The position numbers were made by a program, and so were the translations under genes. 64,000 nucleotides of DNA from NCBI GenBank assembly GCA_009780135.1, contig WRAP01000001.1:310001-374000 (forward strand). Reading direction: 5' to 3'. Below, one piece after another: positions 1 through 7,762 of the stretch. The stretch is from Bacillota bacterium (GTDB taxonomy: Bacteria > Bacillota > Clostridia > Christensenellales > Pumilibacteraceae). Within the stretch, counting starts at the first letter, position 1. The number at the start of each line of letters is the position of its first letter. The notes under the pieces are model-generated. The model was given only the letters and a program-made list of their open reading frames with translations. It searched no databases and was not told the DNA's origin.

Positions 1-46
1 TGCCGATAAATTAAAAGCCGAATTAGTTAATCTGGGGATTTTATAG
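1..46 (+). CDS. C-terminal end of an unknown protein (partial)
   Basis: An open frame starting at base 2 runs into the window edge and stops with TAG at 44-46. It encodes only 14 residues, ADKLKAELVNLGIL. The style (charged helix ending in a Leu-Gly-Ile) recalls C-termini of several tRNA synthetases, but this is far too little to name it. The other two frames hit stops early or lack support. Confidence 0.4.
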   Translation, partial: ADKLKAELVNLGIL

Positions 47-78
47 CAAAATAATAAAATGAGTAAATTTTTATCCAC

Positions 79-390
79 ATGTTTGATTGCAATAACAATG
101 TGTTGATTTTTGAAACTGACGAGATAATCGATAATGCTGACGGTAATTACTTTTTTCTTGTGGAAGGCAAAGTTAAAGAACATCGTGAAGTAGCAAAAGT
201 TAAACAAACGATATTGACTGAATGTGATTGTGAATTGGTTAGTAAAAATGATAAAATAAAAGGGCGATTTTTTGGCGAGATTGGAGCTGAGGTTAAATTA
301 CTTAATGTTACTGCTTCGTTTAGGAGAATGGATGACATTGAGTGGAAAGTCACTGGCGAATTTTCTATGGTTACTCCAAAAAGCGAATAG
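79..390 (+). CDS. small hypothetical protein, 103 aa
   Basis: I do not recognise this protein. The reading frame is bounded upstream by a TAA at 64-66, so ATG 79 is the first possible ATG. There is no Shine-Dalgarno sequence in front of it, which weakens the call. The product is acidic to neutral, with alternating hydrophobic and charged residues suggesting a mostly beta fold (for example YFFLVEGKVKE and IEWKVTGEFSMV). It has no signal peptide or membrane segment and no visible catalytic motif. It lies between the end of an unknown gene and dapB, with about 160 bases of non-coding DNA before dapB. It could be a small orphan gene or a chance frame. I favour a real gene because its codon use looks like that of its neighbours. 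Confidence 0.45.
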   Translation: MFDCNNNVLIFETDEIIDNADGNYFFLVEGKVKEHREVAKVKQTILTECDCELVSKNDKIKGRFFGEIGAEVKLLNVTASFRRMDDIEWKVTGEFSMVTPKSE

Positions 391-553
391 TATGGAGTGT
401 AAAAATGGTCCGCTTTATCATAGTCGTTTACCTGGTTTTGTATTTATAGATGAAAGGAAGCCTTTAGGCTGGCGAGGATAATAATTCCTTTAGAAATTTA
501 TCTAAGATGAGCAAAATCTAATTTGTGCACTCTATCTAATAAGGAAAAACAAT

Positions 554-1306
554 ATGATAAAACTATTTATAATTGGAATTGATGGAAAAATGGGACGAGC
601 TGTATGTAGAGCTTCTACCGAAACCGAGGACTTTGAGCTTGTCGGTGGCTTTGATGCTGTGCCATACAAGGATTTATCGGGTTATGAAGTTTTTGCCGAG
701 ACTAAAAAGGCTGTTAATGTCGAGTATGATGTTATCATTGATTTTTCTCGCCCCGAAACACTAGACGATGTAATTACACTCACAAAAGGTAAAATCCCTG
801 TTGTGCTAGCTACAACAGGCTATAGTAAAAGCGACTTAAAAAAAATAGATACTCTCAGTAAAAAAGTCCCTGTGTTTTTAAGTGGAAATATGAGCTGGGG
901 TGTTTTTGTGCTTCAAAAATTAGTTAGTGATGCCACAAAATTATTATGGGACAGTTTTGATGTGGAAATTATAGAAAAGCATCATAATCAAAAAGTCGAT
1001 GCCCCTAGTGGTACAGCCAATATGTTAGCGGATAGCATTAAAGCAAACGTAACTCTCCCACCGAATTTTATTTACGGTAGAGAAGGAAACGAAACTAAAC
1101 GCAATAAAAATGAGGTAGCAATTCATGCAATTCGTGGAGGTACAGTCGTTGGCGAACACGAGGTTAGCTTTTACGGCAAGGACGAAGTTATTACTATAAG
1201 CCATTCTGCCCTATCTCGTAATATTTTCGCTACAGGTGCTTTGCGTGCCGGTAAATTTTTAATCGACAAAAAACCAGGTCTATATTCTATGAAAGATATG
1301 ATGTAG
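554..1306 (+). CDS. dapB: 4-hydroxy-tetrahydrodipicolinate reductase
   Basis: DapB performs the NAD(P)H-dependent reduction step of the diaminopimelate/lysine pathway in the cytoplasm, feeding cell-wall peptide and lysine synthesis. The 250-residue length is normal for the family. The N-terminus has the Rossmann start (IIGIDGKMGRAV), where the usual GxxGxMG is slightly altered. The family signature EKHHNQKVDAPSGTA lies near residues 140-154 and holds the catalytic His and Lys. The start ATG is preceded by AAGGAA about 8 bases upstream. The gene stands alone: dapA and the other lysine genes are not in the window, and a hairpin terminator follows. The neighbouring murA also serves wall-precursor synthesis, but a terminator separates them, so they are probably transcribed separately. 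Confidence 0.95.
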   Translation: MIKLFIIGIDGKMGRAVCRASTETEDFELVGGFDAVPYKDLSGYEVFAETKKAVNVEYDVIIDFSRPETLDDVITLTKGKIPVVLATTGYSKSDLKKIDTLSKKVPVFLSGNMSWGVFVLQKLVSDATKLLWDSFDVEIIEKHHNQKVDAPSGTANMLADSIKANVTLPPNFIYGREGNETKRNKNEVAIHAIRGGTVVGEHEVSFYGKDEVITISHSALSRNIFATGALRAGKFLIDKKPGLYSMKDMM

Positions 1307-1360
1307 TCAATGTTTCGCTGTTACAAAAAACAACTTATTTCATCCTAGTATTTCGCACAA

Positions 1361-1404
1361 AATCGCCTTGACTGCATAAATTAGCAGTAAGGCGATTTTT
1401 TTTG
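1361..1404 (+). terminator. rho-independent terminator after dapB
   Basis: The arm AATCGCCTTGACTGC pairs with GCAGTAAGGCGATT across an 8-base loop, with one bulged G. A run of eight T follows directly. It sits 55 bases after the dapB stop and before murA. Confidence 0.85.
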
Positions 1405-1548
1405 TTTGTAGACTTTTATTGCAAACAAGCTTTTAGTTTTGCCACAAAAGAAATACAAGGAGTAAAATCTTGAAAACCTTCGGCAAAGAAAATGAAATTT
1501 GTTTATTTTAAAAAAAATTTTATGCGAAGAATTTTCGAACGATAAAAA

Positions 1549-2814
1549 ATGGAAAATCAAGTATCTCAACAATTTGTAGTCGAGGGCGGTAGACGACTTA
1601 ACGGCGAATTACATATAAAAGCAGCAAAGAATGCCGTACTTCCTATAATTGCGGCTAGTATTTTAAGTAGCGAGGACATTATTATACAAAATGTACCCGA
1701 TCTTTTAGATATTAGAAATATGCTTGTTATTATGCAAAGCCTTGGTTGCAAAGCAGAGTTTAAGAATGGCAATATTTATCTTAATTGCAGAGATGCTAAA
1801 GCTAGCTTAGTAACTGCAGATTTAACTAGAGCCTTACGAAGTTCGATTTTCATGTTAGGACCGATTTTAAGTAGATTTGGCGAAGTAGAATTAGGATTAC
1901 CAGGTGGTTGTGCCATCGGAAAGCGACCCATTGATATTCATATTGATGGACTGCGAGCCTTAGGAGTTAAAGTTGAAGAAAAAGAATGCTCTATTGTTTG
2001 CAAAAAACGAAAATCAATAGAGGGAGAATTTAGATTAAAATTTCCTTCAGTAGGGGCAACTGAGAACCTTATTATGGCAGGTGTTTTATCTAACGGTACA
2101 ACTATCATTTATAATGCTGCCAAAGAGCCTGAGGTCGTGGACTTGAGTAATTTTATAAATGCACTTGGCGGTAGAATCACGGGTGCTGGCACTAATACAG
2201 TCGTTATAAAAGGAGTTAAAAAGCTATATGGTGCAATATATTCGCCTAGTGCCGATCGAATTGCTGCTCCAACCTATCTTGCCGCTGGCGCTATAACTAG
2301 AGGCTGTGTTACTATGCGTGGCATTTCTTGTGCTACTATTGGTTCTTGCCTTAATGCTTTTGAGGCTATAGGTTGTTCTATTATTTGCGGAAGAGATTTT
2401 GTTACTCTAAAGCTAAACCGCCGACCAAAAACTATTTCTAAGTTAATTACCACCCCTCATCCCGGCTTTCCTACCGATATGCAACCGCAAATAGGGGCTA
2501 TTCTGTCGCTAGCTAAAGGCACAAGCATTATAACCGAAACAATATTTGAAAATCGTTTTAGATATGCTTTAGAATTGCAAAAATTCGGCGCTTTAACTAA
2601 TGTCGCTACGCAGAGTACGGAGATTTGTGGTGTAAAACAACTAAAACCAGCCGAAGTAGTAGCAGAGGATTTGCGAGGCGGAGCAGCTTTAACGATTGCT
2701 GCTCTTGCCACAAACGGAAAATCCATTATAAAAGATATTCATCACATAGATAGGGGTTATGAAAAGTTTGAAGAAGGCTTAAGAAGTTTAGGTGCAAGTA
2801 TAGTTAGGATTTAA
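1549..2814 (+). CDS. murA: UDP-N-acetylglucosamine 1-carboxyvinyltransferase
   Basis: MurA transfers enolpyruvate from PEP to UDP-GlcNAc, the first committed step of peptidoglycan synthesis. The protein is 421 residues, the usual size. Substrate-binding Lys27-Asn28 is in KAAKNAVLP. The catalytic cysteine is Cys121 in PGGCAIGKRPID. This Cys (not Asp) is the form normally inhibited by fosfomycin. Later family blocks such as PSVGATEN, DRIAAPTYLAA and the C-terminal DLRGGAAL are intact. No clear Shine-Dalgarno precedes ATG 1549. The first residues (MENQVSQQFVVEGG) fit the family start. Firmicutes often carry two MurA paralogues; I cannot tell which type this is. Confidence 0.95.
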   Translation: MENQVSQQFVVEGGRRLNGELHIKAAKNAVLPIIAASILSSEDIIIQNVPDLLDIRNMLVIMQSLGCKAEFKNGNIYLNCRDAKASLVTADLTRALRSSIFMLGPILSRFGEVELGLPGGCAIGKRPIDIHIDGLRALGVKVEEKECSIVCKKRKSIEGEFRLKFPSVGATENLIMAGVLSNGTTIIYNAAKEPEVVDLSNFINALGGRITGAGTNTVVIKGVKKLYGAIYSPSADRIAAPTYLAAGAITRGCVTMRGISCATIGSCLNAFEAIGCSIICGRDFVTLKLNRRPKTISKLITTPHPGFPTDMQPQIGAILSLAKGTSIITETIFENRFRYALELQKFGALTNVATQSTEICGVKQLKPAEVVAEDLRGGAALTIAALATNGKSIIKDIHHIDRGYEKFEEGLRSLGASIVRI

Positions 2815-2851
2815 ATAAAATAGGATATGTTTTAAAAATAAAAAATAATTG

Positions 2852-2880
2852 TTGACAAACTCTAAAAAGCATGCTATCGT
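2852..2880 (+). promoter_or_regulatory. sigma-A-type promoter of the glycogen operon
   Basis: A perfect -35 box TTGACA (2852-2857) is followed after 17 bases by TATCGT (2875-2880), a weaker -10 that is helped by an upstream TG (extended -10). The predicted start site near 2887 leaves a leader of about 45 bases with a GGAGG ribosome site before glgB. Confidence 0.65.
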
Positions 2881-2931
2881 AAAATTATAGTCTAAAAAGT
2901 CCGAAGAAACTATTTGTTTGGAGGTAATTAT

Positions 2932-4890
2932 ATGGCAAGCAAAAATACTAAAAAAGATGAGTCGGCTTATCTTTTCCATCAAGGAACAATGTATCATGCT
3001 CATAAATTTATGGGCTGTCAGCTAACGGAAGGTGGAGCAATTTTTAGAGTTGTTGCACCTAATGCTAGAAGTGTTAGCGTTATCGGCGACTTTAACGATT
3101 GGAATACTCAATCACATTGCCTAAATCGCATTAGCGATAAGGGCTTATTTGAACTTGAAATTTTGGATATAAAAGAAGGCGACAAGTATAAGTTTTGTGT
3201 TACTTCAAGTGATGGCAGAGAACTTATAAAATGCGACCCTTACGCTTTTTATGCCGAGCAAGACGGCGGTAGAGCTAGTATAGCGTACAAGCCTAATAAG
3301 TTTAACTGGGGAGATAAAGTGTATATGGAGCGTCGCAACCAAAAAAACATTTATGCCTCCCCTATCAATATTTACGAAGCACATATCGGCAGTTGGAAAA
3401 AGCATCCTGACGGACGATATTATACATATCGAGAATTTGCCGATACCGTAATTTCTCATTTAACAGAATTAAGCTATACACATCTGGAACTAATAGGTAT
3501 TGCTGAACATCCTTTTGACGGCAGTTGGGGTTATCAGGTTACAGGATATTTTGCTCCGACTTCCCGCTATGGCACTCCTGATGATTTTGCATATTTAGTT
3601 AATAAGTGCCATAAAAATGATATTGCCGTTATTTTAGATTGGGTGCCTGGACATTTTCCTAAAGATGATTTTGGATTAGCTAATTTTGACGGCACTCCTT
3701 TTTATGAGGCACAGGGCAACCAGCGTCAAGAGCATAAGGAATGGGGTACGCTGTGTTTCGATTACGGGCGAGAAGAAGTTCAGTCATTTTTGGTTAGTAA
3801 TGCAGTATATTGGTTTGAAAATTTTCATATAGACGGCCTTAGGGTTGATGCGGTAGCTAGTATGCTTTATTTAGATTATAACCGTGAAAATGGTCAGTGG
3901 AGTCCAAATACTTATGGTGGGAGGGAAAATCTTGATGCTATAGCGTTTTTGCGTAAAGTTAATAGTACTGTTTTTGAATTGTTTGGCGGAAATATTATGA
4001 TGATAGCTGAAGAAAGTACCGCTTATCCGATGGTTACTAAGCCTATATCAGACGGTGGACTGGGGTTTAATTTTAAATGGAATATGGGTTGGATGAATGA
4101 TAGCTTAACTTATGCCAGCTTAGACCCAGTATACCGCAAACATCTACATAATAATTTAACATTTAGTATGACATATGCTTTTAGCGAAAATTATATTTTG
4201 CCAATTAGCCACGACGAAATTGTACACGGCAAAAAAAGTTTAGTAGATAAAATGCCGGGCAATTACGATTTAAAATTAGCTGGTTGGCGAAATTTTTTAA
4301 TGAATATGTATTCTCATCCAGGTAAGAAATTATTGATGATGGGCAGTGAGTTTGCCCAATTTGTAGAATGGGACTATAAAAGAGAGTTAGAGTGGTTTTT
4401 AATTGGCGGATATCCTGCACATGCTAGTAGCTTAGATTTTATAAAAGCTATGAATAGATTATATAAGGATAATCCCCCATTTTGGACAAATGATTATAAT
4501 TGGGAAGGCTTTGAGTGGCTGGTTGTAGACGATAGCGACAATAATGTTATTGCATATCACCGCCACGCATTAAATGTAGGGGCGGATGTCTCGACCGCCC
4601 GCACTACTAAAAAAACTAATAATTCTAAAAAATCCGACAAAAACAGCAATCAATCCCCTACTACAATATTATGTGCATACAATTTTTCACCTATAGAGTT
4701 AAAGGATTATACAATAGGTATTAGTAAAAAAGGTCGATATAAAGTTGTTTTAGAAAGCACTTTGTACACTTGGAATAACGATGGTTACTATGTAGAGGTA
4801 GATAAAAAGCCTGCTCATAATAAGCCATATAGCATTACAGGCACACTCCCTCCCATGAGTGGCATTTGGGCAGTTTTGGAGGAAGAATAG
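2932..4890 (+). CDS. glgB: 1,4-alpha-glucan branching enzyme
   Basis: GlgB (GH13 family 9) moves short alpha-1,4 chains to alpha-1,6 positions, branching glycogen. I use ATG 2932, 8 bases after a strong GGAGG; an upstream TTG at 2914 would include the ribosome site. The product is 652 residues. An N-terminal CBM48-like domain (about 25-115) contains VIGDFNDW. The catalytic barrel follows, with nucleophile Asp306 (GLRVDAV), acid/base Glu360 (IAEES) and transition-state Asp428 (SHDEIVHG). The C-terminal beta domain is interrupted at residues about 546-578 by a low-complexity loop (VGADVSTARTTKKTNN...), whose DNA holds a GC-rich palindrome. It is first in the glycogen operon and 1 base from the next gene. 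Confidence 0.96.
   Translation: MASKNTKKDESAYLFHQGTMYHAHKFMGCQLTEGGAIFRVVAPNARSVSVIGDFNDWNTQSHCLNRISDKGLFELEILDIKEGDKYKFCVTSSDGRELIKCDPYAFYAEQDGGRASIAYKPNKFNWGDKVYMERRNQKNIYASPINIYEAHIGSWKKHPDGRYYTYREFADTVISHLTELSYTHLELIGIAEHPFDGSWGYQVTGYFAPTSRYGTPDDFAYLVNKCHKNDIAVILDWVPGHFPKDDFGLANFDGTPFYEAQGNQRQEHKEWGTLCFDYGREEVQSFLVSNAVYWFENFHIDGLRVDAVASMLYLDYNRENGQWSPNTYGGRENLDAIAFLRKVNSTVFELFGGNIMMIAEESTAYPMVTKPISDGGLGFNFKWNMGWMNDSLTYASLDPVYRKHLHNNLTFSMTYAFSENYILPISHDEIVHGKKSLVDKMPGNYDLKLAGWRNFLMNMYSHPGKKLLMMGSEFAQFVEWDYKRELEWFLIGGYPAHASSLDFIKAMNRLYKDNPPFWTNDYNWEGFEWLVVDDSDNNVIAYHRHALNVGADVSTARTTKKTNNSKKSDKNSNQSPTTILCAYNFSPIELKDYTIGISKKGRYKVVLESTLYTWNNDGYYVEVDKKPAHNKPYSITGTLPPMSGIWAVLEEE
4576..4604 (+). 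repeat. GC-rich palindromic element inside glgB
   Basis: The bases from GTAGGGGCGG (4576-4585) to CCGCCCGCAC form a short hairpin (GGGCGG with CCGCCC) in AT-rich surroundings. It is read in frame as VGADVSTAR (residues 549-557). It resembles, in ends and length, the reverse complement of the intergenic element at 12299-12327 (both begin GTAGGGG and carry a CCG-ending arm). It lies in a loop absent from typical GlgB proteins. Confidence 0.5.
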
Positions 4891-4891
4891 T

Positions 4892-5335
4892 ATGACAACG
4901 CAGAATGCTCAAAGAAAACAAATACTTCCATTTATTATTTTTCAAGTCGCTATTTTATTAAATATGGGTGTTTTTATATACTTTAATATAATTTATTTGC
5001 CCAATGTGCTTCCATTTTTACGCTCAATCTTGATGCCTTTTGCTTTTGGGCTAGTAGTTTTGTTGATAGGCTTACCTATACTAATAGTAATATCGCTTTT
5101 TTTGAACATATTACTTTTCATTTATATTGAAAAGAAAAATATTTATATAATATTGTGCAATATTCCTTTATTTTTTTGTATCTTTGGTTCTGTTTTTATT
5201 TCTTTTGCATTCATTACAACTCATATTGTTCCCATTATCATTTTTTATATTGCAAGCATTACAATATTTATAACTTTCATCGTTTTGTTAAAAACAAATT
5301 CTAACACACCACCCAAAATTAAGGAGAATCCATAA
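4892..5335 (+). CDS. small integral membrane protein in glycogen operon
   Basis: I do not recognise this 147-residue protein. ATG 4892 is chosen because a GGAGG at 4878-4882 precedes it, one base after the glgB stop; an earlier in-frame ATG lies inside glgB. After a polar N-terminus (MTTQNAQRKQ) it is almost entirely hydrophobic, with roughly four membrane spans: about residues 11-35, 45-80 (possibly two), 85-110 and 115-138. The tail is short and charged, ending in NSNTPPKIKENP. No enzyme motif is visible. Tight spacing (1 base to glgB, 3 bases to glgC) implies co-transcription with the glycogen genes. A role linked to glycogen, transport or signalling is inference from position only. Confidence 0.75.
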   Translation: MTTQNAQRKQILPFIIFQVAILLNMGVFIYFNIIYLPNVLPFLRSILMPFAFGLVVLLIGLPILIVISLFLNILLFIYIEKKNIYIILCNIPLFFCIFGSVFISFAFITTHIVPIIIFYIASITIFITFIVLLKTNSNTPPKIKENP

Positions 5336-5338
5336 AAT

Positions 5339-6532
5339 ATGAGAAGAAAAAAATGCGTAGCGATGCTATTGGCTGGCGGTCAAGGTGCTAGATTGTATGC
5401 CTTAACTAATATGGTGGCAAAGCCTGCAGTTAGCTTTGGTGCTAAGTATCGCATAATCGACTTTACGCTGTCTAACTGCTACAATAGTGGCATAGATACT
5501 GTAGGTGTACTAACGCAGTATCAACCGCTTATTCTAAATGACTACCTAGGTAACGGCGAGCCATGGGACTTAGACCGCAGTTACGGTGGATTACATAGCC
5601 TACCTCCCTATCAAGCAAAAGCAGGTAGCGAGTGGTATAGAGGTACAGCAAATGCAATTTATCAAAATTTACATTTTTTACATAGTTACAATCCCGAGCA
5701 TGTACTAATCCTATCGGGAGATCATATTTATAAAATGGATTACTCTAAAATGTTAGAGGAGCATATTGCTACCGGTGCCGACTGCACTATCGCTACGATT
5801 GATGTCAATGTAGAGGAGGCTACTCGTTTTGGAATTTTAGATTACGGTTTAGACGGCAAGATAACTTCTTTTGAAGAAAAGCCTAAAAATCCAAAGAGCA
5901 ATCACGCAAGTATGGGTATTTATATATTTAAGATGAGTTCGCTTAGTGAGGAGCTAAAACGGGATGAAGAGGACGAAAAGTCCCAAAACGACTTTGGCAA
6001 AAACATTATTCCGCATATGCTAGCAACTAACCGAAAAATGCAGGCTTATTCTTTTGATGGATATTGGCGAGATGTTGGTACGATTAAAAGTCTTTGGGAA
6101 ACTAATATGGATTTACTTGGAAAAAATCCCGAATTTAGTCTTAATTCTACTAGCGAGGATAAAATTTACGGAAGAACAGGCGGTTCTCCCCCAACTTATT
6201 TAGGTACAGATGCTAAAGTACAAAATTCTATTATGACCAGTTGTGAAATTTACGGAAGTGTTGTGAATTCGGTATTAAGCGAGGGAGTTTTTGTGGGTAA
6301 AGGTGCGGTGGTTAGAGATAGCATTATTATGAAAGGCACTACTATTGAAGAAGGTGCTAAGGTGGAATTTAGCATAATTGACGAAAATGTTACTATTGCA
6401 CCAAATTCTAAAATTGGTGTTGGTGGCGATAAGGATAGTTTAGTATTGATAGGCAGAGATGTTAAATTACCTAAAGGTTGCAGTATAAAATCCGGAGATA
6501 TTATAGAGAGGTACATAAATGAGAACAAATAA
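5339..6532 (+). CDS. glgC: glucose-1-phosphate adenylyltransferase, catalytic subunit
   Basis: GlgC makes ADP-glucose from ATP and glucose-1-phosphate, the committed step of bacterial glycogen synthesis. The 397-residue protein has the nucleotide-binding start [15 protein letters not shown], the [18 protein letters not shown] block, the glucose-1-P region ([19 protein letters not shown]) and FEEKPKNP, then a C-terminal left-handed beta-helix with hexapeptide repeats (about residues 290-390). AAGGAG lies 12 bases before the ATG. It overlaps glgD by 14 bases, so both subunits are probably translated in a coupled way. In Firmicutes GlgC commonly acts as a heteromer with GlgD, which alters its activity. 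Confidence 0.96.
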   Translation: MRRKKCVAMLLAGGQGARLYALTNMVAKPAVSFGAKYRIIDFTLSNCYNSGIDTVGVLTQYQPLILNDYLGNGEPWDLDRSYGGLHSLPPYQAKAGSEWYRGTANAIYQNLHFLHSYNPEHVLILSGDHIYKMDYSKMLEEHIATGADCTIATIDVNVEEATRFGILDYGLDGKITSFEEKPKNPKSNHASMGIYIFKMSSLSEELKRDEEDEKSQNDFGKNIIPHMLATNRKMQAYSFDGYWRDVGTIKSLWETNMDLLGKNPEFSLNSTSEDKIYGRTGGSPPTYLGTDAKVQNSIMTSCEIYGSVVNSVLSEGVFVGKGAVVRDSIIMKGTTIEEGAKVEFSIIDENVTIAPNSKIGVGGDKDSLVLIGRDVKLPKGCSIKSGDIIERYINENK

Positions 6533-7637
6533 AGCAGTAGGAATAGTATTTGGCAATATTCACGATGATGATGTACCACAGCTAACTGCAAGTAGATGTT
6601 TGGCTAGCGTTCCGTTTGGCGGTAGATATAGGCTGATTGACTTTTGCCTATCTAATATGGCAAGTAGTGGAATTACAAAGGTTGGAATTATTGCTAAACG
6701 CAATTATCAATCACTTTTAGCACACTTAGGCAGTGGCAAAAGCTGGGATTTATCTAGAAAAAATGCAGGAATCATTCTTCTCCCGCCTTATGCTGAGGCA
6801 AAAGCAATTTATAATACTAGATTTGAGGCGATTGCGGGCGTTTCAACCTTTATAAAACGATGCACCGAGGACTATATTGTTATGAGTGATTGTGATAATG
6901 TTTGCAATTTTGATTATGATTCTGCTATTAGGTATCATATCGAAAAAAATGCAGATATTACGGCAATTTACCGCCGTCGTACCTTTGATGCGAGTTCATC
7001 TAGACCTCATAATCTTATGACTATGGATGATACAGGCAGGGTTACTAAGGTCGAATTGGGTGATAAAAATACTGCCGGTGAGAGATGCTTTTTTACAAAT
7101 ATGCTTGTTATCAGTAGAAGGTTTTTACTTACAATTTTGGGCGACGGCAAAAACTATACCAGCTTTAGTAAAGATGTTATGAAAAAAACAAATGAATACC
7201 GTATTTTTGGCTACGAATTAACAGGTTATTATAGCTGTATTGATAGCTTATCAAGTTATCTTAGACATAATTTGGATTTATTACAGAAAGAAAATCGAGA
7301 TTTATTATTTAAGAAAGAAAGCGGAGCTATGATTTTAACTAAAGTGCGAGATAGTGCTCCGCTAAGATTAGAAAATGGGTCTAAAGTAACTAATAGCTTT
7401 GTAGCTGACGGTTGTATTATAGAGGGTGAAGTTAGAAATTCGGTATTGTTTAGGGGCGTTAGAGTTGCTAAAGGAGCAGTTATTACTAATTCTGTTGTTA
7501 TGCAAGGTGTTAGTGTATCAATTGGCAGTAGCATAAACTCCTGTGTAGTAGATAAAAATGTAATAATTTTAGATAAGCGAAACCTAAGCGGACACGCTAC
7601 GCATCCGTATTTTATAGCAAAAAACTCGGTTATTTAA
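6519..7637 (+). CDS. glgD: glucose-1-phosphate adenylyltransferase, GlgD regulatory subunit
   Basis: This 372-residue GlgC paralogue lacks the GGxGxRL nucleotide loop of GlgC: the equivalent stretch reads [16 protein letters not shown]. That is the GlgD hallmark; GlgD subunits modulate GlgC and are usually inactive alone. Family features retained are [29 protein letters not shown] and a C-terminal beta-helix ([20 protein letters not shown]). AGAGAGG lies about 8 bases before the ATG, within glgC, indicating translational coupling. The GlgC/GlgD pair is typical of Firmicutes. A 125-base gap containing no clear terminator separates it from glgA. Confidence 0.95.
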   Translation: MRTNKAVGIVFGNIHDDDVPQLTASRCLASVPFGGRYRLIDFCLSNMASSGITKVGIIAKRNYQSLLAHLGSGKSWDLSRKNAGIILLPPYAEAKAIYNTRFEAIAGVSTFIKRCTEDYIVMSDCDNVCNFDYDSAIRYHIEKNADITAIYRRRTFDASSSRPHNLMTMDDTGRVTKVELGDKNTAGERCFFTNMLVISRRFLLTILGDGKNYTSFSKDVMKKTNEYRIFGYELTGYYSCIDSLSSYLRHNLDLLQKENRDLLFKKESGAMILTKVRDSAPLRLENGSKVTNSFVADGCIIEGEVRNSVLFRGVRVAKGAVITNSVVMQGVSVSIGSSINSCVVDKNVIILDKRNLSGHATHPYFIAKNSVI

Positions 7638-7762
7638 AATACATTAACAGTTATTAAATTTAAGTACGGCACTTTACTATTCGAGTAATAAAAAATATAA
7701 GAAAAATAAAAACTATGCACTAAGCGATATGCACTGTGCGTTAAATATAAGGAGGGTTACTC

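Noticed and set aside
272-481. Frame overlapping the first hypothetical gene and dapB upstream gap
   Set aside because: It overlaps the better frame 79-390 out of phase, has no ribosome site and encodes an unstructured sequence.
2914-2931. TTG start for glgB at 2914
   Set aside because: It would place the GGAGG ribosome site inside the coding sequence; ATG 2932 is correctly spaced from it.
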